Shown: positions 1 to 5,267 of the stretch, piece by piece
Position numbering within the stretch: the stretch's first letter is position 1
Layout of the letters: every line of letters begins with the position of its first letter
Origin: Clostridia bacterium
GTDB lineage: Bacteria; Bacillota_E; RBS10-35; JAJYVN01
DNA: 7,596 nucleotides
Assembly: GCA_027335545.1 (NCBI GenBank)
Contig: DAHWHV010000652.1
Location: 1 to 7,596 of the forward strand
Reading direction: 5' to 3'
Notes under the pieces: model-generated
What the model was told of the DNA's origin: nothing
The model's database searches: none
Seen by the model: the letters and a program-made list of their open reading frames with translations, nothing else
Program-made: the position numbers and the translations under genes

Positions 1-30
1 CGCTGCCCCGGGCTCCGCTGCCCCGGGCTC
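1..30. repeat. Perfect 15-bp tandem duplication
   Basis: The unit CGCTGCCCCGGGCTC occurs twice, head to tail (1..15 and 16..30). The unit is a multiple of three, so it keeps frame and would encode EPGAA twice on the minus strand in the partial gene that starts at 69. More copies may lie beyond the window edge. Confidence 0.85.
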
Positions 31-69
31 CCCTCCGCGCAGGGGCGAAGGGCCTCCATCCTGCGGCAC
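1..69 (-). CDS. Start of the next operon gene (partial), probably hemD or cobA-hemD
   Basis: Only the first 23 codons lie in the window. A GTG start at 69..67 overlaps the hemC stop codon by one base (TAGTG). A good Shine-Dalgarno sequence, GAGGGGG, sits 7 nt upstream inside the end of hemC. The visible N-terminus (MPQDGGPSPLRGGEPG...) is rich in Gly, Pro and Ala, and a 5-residue motif, EPGAA, occurs twice because of a 15-bp tandem repeat in the DNA. Nothing in these residues identifies a family. The guess of uroporphyrinogen-III synthase (hemD), alone or fused to the uroporphyrinogen-III methyltransferase (cobA), rests only on its place directly after hemC in a heme/siroheme operon; hemB is also possible. 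A competing ATG at 59..57 in another frame would give MEALRPCAEG..., but it lacks an equally well placed ribosome site. Confidence 0.5.
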   Translation of the reverse strand, partial: MPQDGGPSPLRGGEPGAAEPGAA

Positions 70-1040
70 TATCTCGCCCCCTCTGCGCCCTGGGATTCCG
101 CCAGCAGCGCCCCGGCCCCTCCCCTGAGCAGGCGGGTCGCCAGCGCCCCGCCGAAGCGCCCGGCCGCCCGCAGCAGGGCGGCCCGGTCCTGGAACCCCCG
201 GAGGTCCGCGTCCAGGTCCTCCGCGGCGCTCACCGCCCCACCGCCGCGACCGCAAACGATCCCGCGCAGGTGCCAGCGCCCGGGGCCGACCGGTTCCGCG
301 TAGGCCCCCACCGGGGCCGTGCAGCCGCCGCCGAGTCGCTCCAGGACCGCCCGCTCCGCGTGCACGGCGAAGGCGGCCGCCGCATCCTCGAGGCGCCCCA
401 GCAACGCCGCGACCTCGGCGTCGTCGACCCGCGCCTGCACGGCAAGCGCCCCCTGTCCCGCCGCGGGCACCATCACCTCGGGGGAGAGGGTCTCGCCGAG
501 CACCGCGGCGCGCCCCAGGCGCTGCAGGCCCGCGGCGGCCAGGACCAAGGCGGCGAACTCACCCCGGGCGAGGCGGGCCAGGCGGGTGTCCACGTTGCCC
601 CGCACCGGGCGCACCTCGAGGTCGGGGCGCCGCTGCCGCAACTGCAGAGCCCGCCGCGAGCTCCCGGTACCGACGACCGCGCCTCGGGGCAGATCGGCCA
701 GGGTGGAGCCGCAGAGGGCGTCGCGGGCGTCCGCGCGCGGCAGGATCGCCAGGAGGGGCAGCCCGGCGGGCAGGTCCGGGGGCACGTCCTTGGCGCTGTG
801 CACGCACAGATCGACGGCCCCGGCCGCCAGGGCCGCCTCCAGTTCCTTGACGAAGAGGCCGCGGCCGTCCCACGCCAGCGTCGGGGCCTGCTGCAACCGG
901 TCGCCGCGGGTGACGATCTCCACGAGTTCCACCGGCCCGTGCGCCCAGACCGACTCGATGGCCCGCCGGACCGACTCGGCCTGGGCCAGGGCCAGGGCGC
1001 TCCGGCGCGTCCCGATGCGCAGCGCCCGCCGCGCCGTCAT
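69..1040 (-). CDS. hemC: Porphobilinogen deaminase (hydroxymethylbilane synthase)
   Basis: This cytosolic enzyme joins four porphobilinogen units into hydroxymethylbilane, the precursor of uroporphyrinogen III. The 323-residue product is close to family length (about 310). It shows the N-terminal LRIGTRRSALALAQ (residues 7-20), GLFVKELEAAL (61-71) and VHSAKDVPPDLPAGL (80-94), whose Asp85 matches the catalytic aspartate. The substrate- and cofactor-binding motifs GTGSSRRALQLR (124-135) and RGNVDTRLARL (147-157) and the conserved VPAAGQGALAVQ (191-202) follow. Cys240 in LGGGCTAPVGAYAE is the expected attachment point of the dipyrromethane cofactor. The ATG start at 1040 overlaps the upstream gene's stop (ATGA, 4 nt). 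The same open frame continues upstream, but with no homology to the family, so ATG 1040 is chosen. The ribosome site is weak (GGGG about 6 nt upstream), which fits translational coupling. Confidence 0.97.
   Translation of the reverse strand: MTARRALRIGTRRSALALAQAESVRRAIESVWAHGPVELVEIVTRGDRLQQAPTLAWDGRGLFVKELEAALAAGAVDLCVHSAKDVPPDLPAGLPLLAILPRADARDALCGSTLADLPRGAVVGTGSSRRALQLRQRRPDLEVRPVRGNVDTRLARLARGEFAALVLAAAGLQRLGRAAVLGETLSPEVMVPAAGQGALAVQARVDDAEVAALLGRLEDAAAAFAVHAERAVLERLGGGCTAPVGAYAEPVGPGRWHLRGIVCGRGGGAVSAAEDLDADLRGFQDRAALLRAAGRFGGALATRLLRGGAGALLAESQGAEGAR
77..83 (-). promoter_or_regulatory. Ribosome binding site for the gene starting at 69
   Basis: On the minus strand this reads GAGGGGG and lies 7 nt before a GTG at 69..67. 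It is inside the last codons of hemC, so the next gene would be translated by coupling or by reinitiation. It is the main reason for choosing GTG 69 over ATG 59. Confidence 0.6.
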
Positions 1041-1753
1041 GCGGACCCCGCCGCGACCCGGGACACCGCTGGCCGGCCGTCGGGCCCGGCGGCGAAACCC
1101 TGCGCCGCGGCCCAGGCCTCCACCCAGGCCCGCAGCCGCGCGTCCACCTCCGCGGTGCGCGCCCCGGCCCGCAGGTCCGCCAGCGCCGCGTCCGACCGCA
1201 CCGCCTCCTGCCAAAGCCGCTTGCGCCCCTCCACCGTCGGGACCCGCTCCGCCACAAACGGCCGCAGCCGCCGGTACGCCGAGACCAGCCGCCCGTGCTC
1301 GCTCCCCCACACCGCGGCCAACTCCCGCTTGCACCGCGCCGCGAACGCCGGGCTCGCCCCCCCCGTCGACACCGCCGCCATCAGCCGCCCACGCCGGAAC
1401 ACCGCCCCGTACACGAACCCGCACAGCTCCGGTACGTCCACCACGTTCACCAGCGCCCGCTCCGCCACGGCCTCCTCGTACACCGCCGCGTTGGTCGCCG
1501 GATCATCCGTCCCCGCCACCACCAGCGCCGCCCCCGCCAGGTCCCCCCGCCGGTACCCCCGTGCCTCCCAGCGCACCTTCCCCCGCGCCGCCAACGCCGC
1601 CACCCCGGGCTCCGCCTCCGGACTCACCACCCGCACCGCCGCACCGCATGGCAGCAGCCCCAGCACCTTGCCCAGCGCCACACCCCCGGCACCCACCACC
1701 ACGCACTCCCGGCCCCGCAAATCCAAGAACGCCGGAAAGTAGTACGACCGCAT
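1037..1753 (-). CDS. Precorrin-2 dehydrogenase (Met8/CysG N-terminal type, siroheme branch)
   Basis: The predicted reaction is NAD-dependent oxidation of precorrin-2 to sirohydrochlorin; some relatives also insert iron to make siroheme. The product has 238 residues, slightly longer than stand-alone homologues. It opens with YYFPAFLDLRGRECVVVGAG and has the Rossmann glycine loop GAGGVALGK (21-29). Next come VVAGTDDPATNAAVYEEA (about 78-95), NVVDVPELCGF (103-113), where Asp106 corresponds to the catalytic aspartate of this family, and the signature STGGASPAFA (129-138). The last 40 or so residues are Ala/Arg-rich and less typical. No C-terminal SAM methyltransferase domain is present, so precorrin-2 must come from another protein, perhaps the gene after hemC. 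It starts 37 nt after hemA with GGGGA about 4 nt upstream, and overlaps hemC by 4 nt. Names in use include cysG-N, ylnF, sirC and met8; none can be chosen from the sequence alone. Confidence 0.93.
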   Translation of the reverse strand: MRSYYFPAFLDLRGRECVVVGAGGVALGKVLGLLPCGAAVRVVSPEAEPGVAALAARGKVRWEARGYRRGDLAGAALVVAGTDDPATNAAVYEEAVAERALVNVVDVPELCGFVYGAVFRRGRLMAAVSTGGASPAFAARCKRELAAVWGSEHGRLVSAYRRLRPFVAERVPTVEGRKRLWQEAVRSDAALADLRAGARTAEVDARLRAWVEAWAAAQGFAAGPDGRPAVSRVAAGSA

Positions 1754-1790
1754 CGCTTCCCCGCCGCCTCTCCGCGCGCCCTCGCCCGGC

Positions 1791-3110
1791 TCAGCCACCG
1801 GCCGCCCGGACCCCGTCCCCCCCAGCCGGCAGGCCGACGACCGGCGGCACCTCCAGCTCGAAGGCCTGCCCCAAGGCGCGGACGGCCTCGTGACCGCCGG
1901 GCGTGCCGGCAAGGTCCTTGAGGCGGCGGACCGGGGCGTCCAGGAGCTTGCGCGCCACCGCATGCGCCAGCTGCCGCACCACCTCCCGCTCGCGCGGGGA
2001 CAGCGCCCCCAGGTGGCGCAACGCCCGCTCCGCCTCGCTGGCCGCCACCGCCTCGAAGCGGCCGCTGAGCGCACGGATGACCGGCACGGCATCCTGCCCC
2101 GCCAACCACTCACCAAAGTCCGCCACGGCCTCCTCGACGATCCCGGCCGCCGCCGCCGCCTCCTGGCCCCGTTCGCGCCGACCGGCGGCCGCGCTCCCCT
2201 GTAGGTCGTCGATGTTGCAGAGCCGCACGCCGGGCAGGCCCCCCACCGCCGGGGCCACGTCGCGCGGCACGGCGATGTCCACGATCAGCAGGGGCCGGCC
2301 GTCGCGGCACGTGAGCACGGGCTCCAGCAGGGCCACCGTCACGATCGGGGTCGCGGCCGACGTCGAGGTGACCAGGACGTCCGCGGTGGTCAGGCGCGCG
2401 GCGAGGTCCTCCAGGCCCCAGGCGGCGCCCCCCACGCGCTGGGCGAGTTCACCGGCCCGCGCCGCGCTGCGGCCCACGACGTCGATCCGGCCAAAGCCCG
2501 CCTCCCGCAGGCGCCGGGCCACCGTCTCGGCCGTCTCCCCCGCGCCCACCAGGACCGCCGCCCGCCCCCGCAACTCGCCCAGGGCCTGCCGCGCGAAGTC
2601 CACGGCGGCCGCCCCGACGCTGACGGGGTGCCGCGCCAGGCCGGTCTCCGCGTGCACGCGCTTGGCGCAGCCCAGGGCCTGGTGGAAGCAGCCGTGCAGG
2701 TACTTGCCGACGGTCCCGGCCTCGGCCGAGTGCAGGTAGGCGTCCTTCACCTGCCCCAGGACCTGCGTCTCCCCGAGCACCAGGGCCTCCAGGCCGCTGG
2801 CGACCCGGCAGAGGTGGCGCAGGGTCTCCTCGGCCCCCACCTGGCAATACAGGTGGTCGCGCAGGGCCGCCGGCTCCAGACCCGCGCGCCGCGCCAATTC
2901 CGCGCGGAGGCGGGGCACCGCCGTCGCGGGGTCGGGGGCGGCCGCGTAGAATTCCGTGCGGTTGCATGTGCAAAGGAGCGCGACCTCGGCGATGTCCGCC
3001 GACGCCAGCGCCGGCAGAACGGTGGAGGCATCCGCTGGGGTGTAGACGCAGCGCTCGCGCAGCGCCAGGGGCGCCGTGCGCTGATCCAGGCCGACGGCGA
3101 GCAGGTGCAA
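1791..3110 (-). CDS. hemA: Glutamyl-tRNA reductase
   Basis: This enzyme performs the committed step of the C5 tetrapyrrole pathway: NADPH reduction of glutamyl-tRNA(Glu) to glutamate-1-semialdehyde. With the TTG start at 3110 it has 439 residues, normal for the family. It begins MHLLAVGLDQRTAPLALRER, the usual N-terminus (GxNHKTAP-like). LLCTCNRTEFY (45-55) carries the catalytic Cys49 that forms the thioester. HLCRVASGLEALVLGETQVL (99-118) has the conserved His99 and the substrate-site signature. The NADPH-binding loop is VLVGAGETAETV (186-197). The C-terminal part (about 320-420) is the helical dimerisation domain, with SPREREVVRQLAHAVARKLL. TTG 3110 is chosen because GAAGGGA lies 10 nt upstream and the protein then starts exactly at the conserved strand. 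TTG 3119 would add three residues but leaves almost no spacer; the open frame further upstream has no homology. It is the first gene of the operon. Confidence 0.96.
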   Translation of the reverse strand: MHLLAVGLDQRTAPLALRERCVYTPADASTVLPALASADIAEVALLCTCNRTEFYAAAPDPATAVPRLRAELARRAGLEPAALRDHLYCQVGAEETLRHLCRVASGLEALVLGETQVLGQVKDAYLHSAEAGTVGKYLHGCFHQALGCAKRVHAETGLARHPVSVGAAAVDFARQALGELRGRAAVLVGAGETAETVARRLREAGFGRIDVVGRSAARAGELAQRVGGAAWGLEDLAARLTTADVLVTSTSAATPIVTVALLEPVLTCRDGRPLLIVDIAVPRDVAPAVGGLPGVRLCNIDDLQGSAAAGRRERGQEAAAAAGIVEEAVADFGEWLAGQDAVPVIRALSGRFEAVAASEAERALRHLGALSPREREVVRQLAHAVARKLLDAPVRRLKDLAGTPGGHEAVRALGQAFELEVPPVVGLPAGGDGVRAAGG

Positions 3111-3120
3111 CGACCACAAG

Positions 3121-3127
3121 TCCCTTC
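3121..3127 (-). promoter_or_regulatory. Ribosome binding site that decides the hemA start
   Basis: The minus strand reads GAAGGGA here, followed by a 10-nt spacer and TTG at 3110..3108. No ATG or GTG is in frame nearby, so this site supports a TTG start for hemA. Confidence 0.6.
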
Positions 3128-3146
3128 GTTGGGAAAAACCGCAAGC

Positions 3147-3180
3147 GCCGCGAGCACCGGAAAAACACGGGGACCGCGGC
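3147..3180 (-). other. Hairpin in the hemA leader, possible attenuator
   Basis: In the minus-strand transcript, GCCGCG (3180..3175) pairs perfectly with CGCGGC (3152..3147). Inside, CCG and CGG can pair around a loop containing UUUUU, with a symmetric 4x4 internal loop between the two helices. A second UUUUU (3138..3134) follows the stem after 8 nt, which is too far for a classical terminator. The element lies between the hemA promoter and its ribosome site. No T-box specifier/antiterminator sequence or other known riboswitch pattern was recognised. A regulatory role is inference. Confidence 0.35.
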
Positions 3181-3287
3181 CAACGACGGGCGGCACAGCC
3201 CGGGCAGGGGGACCGACCAGGCGGGCGGGGGGCAAACGGCACCCACGCCCGTGGCGCTAGGGCCTTTCCAAACACTGTTCGGGCCAG

Positions 3288-3316
3288 ATTCTAATACTCC
3301 GCCGAGGGACGGGCAA
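3288..3316 (-). promoter_or_regulatory. Promoter of the hemA operon (sigma70/SigA type)
   Basis: On the minus strand TTGCCC (3316..3311) and TAGAAT (3293..3288) are separated by exactly 17 bp. The -10 box matches the consensus at 5 of 6 positions and the -35 box has the TTG core. This is one of the few AT-containing patches in the window. Transcription would start near 3281, giving a leader of about 170 nt before hemA. Confidence 0.65.
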
Positions 3317-3338
3317 ACGCCCCGGCGCCGTCGCCGCG

Positions 3339-3378
3339 CAGGCCCGCCGCGGCTGGTGGCTCTCCAGCGGCGGGCCTG
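3339..3378 (-). terminator. Tail-less GC hairpin after menG (candidate terminator)
   Basis: CAGGCCCGCCGC (3339..3350) and GCGGCGGGCCTG (3367..3378) form a perfect 12-bp inverted repeat. Three more pairs (TGG/CCA) can form past a 3-nt bulge, leaving a 7-nt loop. It lies 69 bp past the menG stop and just before the hemA -35 box, where an end to the menG transcript would be expected. There is no T-tract on either strand, so it is not a canonical intrinsic terminator. Confidence 0.4.
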
Positions 3379-3447
3379 GTCCGGCGTGATCCACGGACGA
3401 GCGCGACGCGTCCCCCGCAGCGGCACTGGTCGCGGCTGGCTTGGGCC

Positions 3448-4305
3448 TCAAGCGCCCGAGGCGTCTCCGGACTTGCGGCCCGGCCCCACGCGCGCCGTGT
3501 GCAGGCAGACGATCCCCGCCGTCAGGCGCAGGAAGGAGACCTCGCACAGGCCGGCCGCCTCCAGTCGCGCCGCGAGGGCCTCCGCCCCGGGGAAGGTCTG
3601 CAGGGACTGGGGCAGCCAGGCGTAGGGCGCGACCGGCAAGCCGGCGCGCGCCGCCCATGTGCCCAGAAGCGGCAGAATGCGGCGGAAGTAGAAAAGGAAG
3701 GGGCGCCGGATCCAGGACGCGGGCGGATGGCTGAGTTCCAGCAGCGCGACGCGCCCGCCCGGGCGCACCACGCGGGCGATCTCCGCCAGGGCCTGGTCCA
3801 GATGCGCCACGTTGCGCAGGACGAAGGCCGAGGCCGCCGCGTCGAAGCTGTCGTCGGCGAAGCCCAGATCCGTCGCATCCCCCAACAGCAGCTGGATGCG
3901 CCCGGCGTGGCGCGAGGCGAAGACCTTGGCGCGGCCGACCTCCAGCATCCCCGGGGAGACGTCGATCCCCGTCACCCGGCCGGACGGGCCGACCAGCCCG
4001 GCCAGCAGCAGGCTCAGCTCCGCGGTCCCACACCCCACGTCCAGAACCGCCTGCCCCGGACCGATGCCGCAGCGCCGTCGAAAGGCGCGCTGCCACAGGC
4101 GCCAGACGCCCGCGGTCATGACGATGTTCATCAGGTCGTAGTGGCGGGCGATCCGGTCGAAGAGCGTCGGGATGAAGGTAGCCTTGTCCGTGGCCGCGGG
4201 GGCACCCGCCCCCCCGATCGCCCCGCCCCCCGCTTGCTGCCCCGGCCCCGGCGCGGCCGCCTCGGGTCCGTGCGTCCCGGAGCCCGATGCATCCAGTTGG
4301 GCCAC
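3448..4305 (-). CDS. menG: Demethylmenaquinone methyltransferase (UbiE/MenG family)
   Basis: This is a SAM-dependent C-methyltransferase that converts demethylmenaquinone to menaquinone, an electron carrier of the membrane. From the GTG at 4305 the product has 285 residues. The family core starts at FDRIARHYDLMN (about residue 49) and shows AGVWRLWQRAF, motif I VLDVGCGTAEL (87-97), VTGIDVSPGML with the SAM-ribose acidic residue (Asp115), GDATDLGFADDSFDA (142-156) and FVLRNVAHLDQALAEIARVV (161-180). The typical C-terminal LPQSLQTFPG and FLRLTAGIVCLH follow. Family members are usually about 230-240 residues, so about 48 low-complexity Gly/Ala/Pro residues precede the core. There is no ATG, GTG or TTG in frame between GTG 4305 and the core, so the real start is uncertain. 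GGAGGGG directly abuts GTG 4305 and is 9 nt before a CTG at 4296; GTG 4503 is another option. UbiE of ubiquinone synthesis has the same fold; menaquinone is inferred from the Gram-positive context. Confidence 0.93.
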   Translation of the reverse strand: MAQLDASGSGTHGPEAAAPGPGQQAGGGAIGGAGAPAATDKATFIPTLFDRIARHYDLMNIVMTAGVWRLWQRAFRRRCGIGPGQAVLDVGCGTAELSLLLAGLVGPSGRVTGIDVSPGMLEVGRAKVFASRHAGRIQLLLGDATDLGFADDSFDAAASAFVLRNVAHLDQALAEIARVVRPGGRVALLELSHPPASWIRRPFLFYFRRILPLLGTWAARAGLPVAPYAWLPQSLQTFPGAEALAARLEAAGLCEVSFLRLTAGIVCLHTARVGPGRKSGDASGA

Positions 4306-4511
4306 CCCCTCCGCAACCTCGACCCGCGCCAGGAGCCGGACGCCGGCCACCCCAACGTGCGCGGGGCCGGACCCGCGCACGGCCTCCCGCGTCCACCGAC
4401 CCGGGGCGGGGCGGAGGCCCGTCCCTCCCCGGGTCGAAGGCCCAACCGACGCTGGCCGCGCCCGCTCCCACGGTCGGCCCGCCGCGGGATTCCACCGGGC
4501 CACCGCGCCCG

Positions 4512-4540
4512 ATTGTGCGGTAGAGGCTGCGGGGAGGCAA
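4512..4540 (-). promoter_or_regulatory. Candidate menG promoter
   Basis: The minus strand reads TTGCCT (4540..4535), 17 bp, then CACAAT (4517..4512). Each box matches the sigma70 consensus at 4 of 6 positions. A start of transcription near 4505 would be about 200 nt before GTG 4305. It would also fall almost on an in-frame GTG at 4503, so a leaderless, longer MenG is conceivable. Confidence 0.4.
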
Positions 4541-4584
4541 GGCCGCCGTGCCGAGATCGCTCACGCCGCGGCGCGCGACCACCC

Positions 4585-4636
4585 CGAGGCCTAGCCCCAG
4601 GCCTCGCGTCGGCCCGAGGAACCCCAGACCCTCGGG
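4585..4636. repeat. Two adjacent perfect hairpins
   Basis: CGAGGCCT (4585..4592) and AGGCCTCG (4599..4606) form an 8-bp stem with a 6-nt loop. CCCGAGG (4613..4619) and CCTCGGG (4630..4636) form a 7-bp stem with a 10-nt loop, only 6 nt further on. Neither is followed by a T-tract. They lie in the gene-poor region upstream of the menG promoter and could be part of a structured RNA or protein-binding sites. In such GC-rich DNA chance pairing is not negligible. Confidence 0.5.
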
Positions 4637-5025
4637 GGGACGCGGCGCGGCCGCCGCAGCTCGGCCCTCCGCCCGCCCCGGAGGGCCCGGCGCCCCGGGC
4701 GACGACAGACCCCGGCCGGTGCGCGGGCAGCCGCGGGTGCCTGGCGTGGGGCGGGATGCGGGCGCGCCGCAGAGCGGGGGGCAGCCCGGGGTCCGTCGGG
4801 ACCGCCCGCCCCGCCGGATGGCGCCCCTGCCAGGGCCTGCCTCCGCGCGGGCCCGGCGAGGGGCAGGAGCCGCCCACCTCCCGGCGAATGGGGGCATGGT
4901 CCGGTTCGTGAGCGGGCCACCCGCACACTTCGGCGTTGCGGGCCGGTGACCGCCCCCCGGACGGGGATCCCCGGGTCGGCGCCCGTGCCTGGCGGACCGG
5001 ACGGCGAGGCCGATGGGCACCGCGC

Positions 5026-5080
5026 GGTCGCCACCCGGAGCGGGGATGCCGTCCCCGGGCGTGCGCTCCGGGTGGCGACC
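5026..5080. repeat. Perfect 17-bp inverted repeat
   Basis: GGTCGCCACCCGGAGCG (5026..5042) is the exact reverse complement of 5064..5080, with 21 bp between the arms. The loop has its own partial pairing (GGGG/CCCC). No T-tract follows on either strand and no gene ends here, so a terminator role is unlikely. The arms could form a cruciform, a long RNA hairpin, or two half-sites for a dimeric protein. It is followed after 4 bp by the 11-bp tandem array. Confidence 0.9.
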
Positions 5081-5084
5081 CGTG

Positions 5085-5128
5085 AGAGGGCCCATAGAGG
5101 GCTCATAGAGGGCTCATAGAGGGCCCAT
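5085..5128. repeat. Four tandem copies of an 11-bp unit
   Basis: The unit AGAGGGCYCAT is repeated four times without gaps (5085, 5096, 5107, 5118). Copies 1 and 4 have CCC and copies 2 and 3 have CTC; otherwise they are identical. The 11-bp period is close to one DNA helical turn, as seen in arrays of protein-binding sites. A degenerate partial copy (AGAGGACCC) follows at 5140. The array lies about 140 bp upstream of the HEAT-like gene. Confidence 0.92.
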
Positions 5129-5140
5129 CGCGACCCTTTA

Positions 5141-5212
5141 GAGGACCCGAGGACCCCGCCATTCCAGGATGCGGGGTGCCACCCATCGGGGATACCACCC
5201 ATGCGGTGGGTG
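5141..5212. repeat. Cluster of short direct and inverted repeats
   Basis: GAGGACCC occurs twice in tandem (5141..5148, 5149..5156). CCACCCAT occurs twice, 16 bp apart start to start (5179..5186, 5195..5202). The second copy also contributes to an inverted repeat, CACCCA (5196..5201) with TGGGTG (5207..5212). All lie just upstream of the start of the HEAT-like gene, so they may be operator-like sites. No clear -35/-10 pair was found among them. Confidence 0.6.
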
Positions 5213-5249
5213 CGGTCCCCGCTACGGAACGGGCGAGCAGCGGCGATTC

Positions 5250-5257
5250 GGGGGAGG
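5250..5257 (+). promoter_or_regulatory. Ribosome binding site for the HEAT-like membrane protein
   Basis: GGGGGAGG is the only strong Shine-Dalgarno sequence upstream of this frame. It lies 10 nt before GTG 5268 and 4 nt before TTG 5262. It argues against the ATG at 5169, which has no spaced ribosome site. Confidence 0.6.
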
Positions 5258-5267
5258 CGGGTTGCGC

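Larger units (their letters stand above)
4306..5267. other. Gene-poor region between the divergent blocks
   Basis: This stretch of about 960 bp separates menG (minus) from the HEAT-like membrane protein gene (plus). Long open frames exist on both strands, but their translations are Arg/Pro/Gly/Ala-rich without a hydrophobic core, domain motif or convincing ribosome site; they are best explained by the rarity of stop codons at this GC content. What can be seen is a candidate menG promoter near 4512-4540, paired hairpins at 4585-4636, a 12-bp palindrome CGGGGATCCCCG at 4962-4973 and the repeat cluster from 5026 to 5212. No tRNA, rRNA or insertion sequence was recognised. Confidence 0.6.

Noticed and set aside
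270..1921. Long plus-strand open frames opposite hemC, the precorrin-2 dehydrogenase and hemA
   Set aside because: Antisense shadows of well-identified genes; their Arg/Pro/Ala-rich translations have no family features.
3111..3287. T-box or other known riboswitch before hemA
   Set aside because: No T-box antiterminator sequence, specifier loop or terminator with an adjacent U-tract was found, so only an unnamed hairpin is reported.
4548..4949. Plus-strand open frame of 133 codons in the gene-poor centre
   Set aside because: No ribosome site with proper spacing, low-complexity Pro/Arg/Gly composition and no recognisable motif.
3257..5095. Minus-strand open frame of 612 codons spanning menG and the central region
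   Set aside because: It overlaps menG in another frame. Its translation is Arg/Gly/Pro-rich with no domain, as expected where stop codons are rare at high GC.
5085..5128. CRISPR array
   Set aside because: The units are 11 bp and directly abutting, without spacers, so this is a simple tandem repeat.
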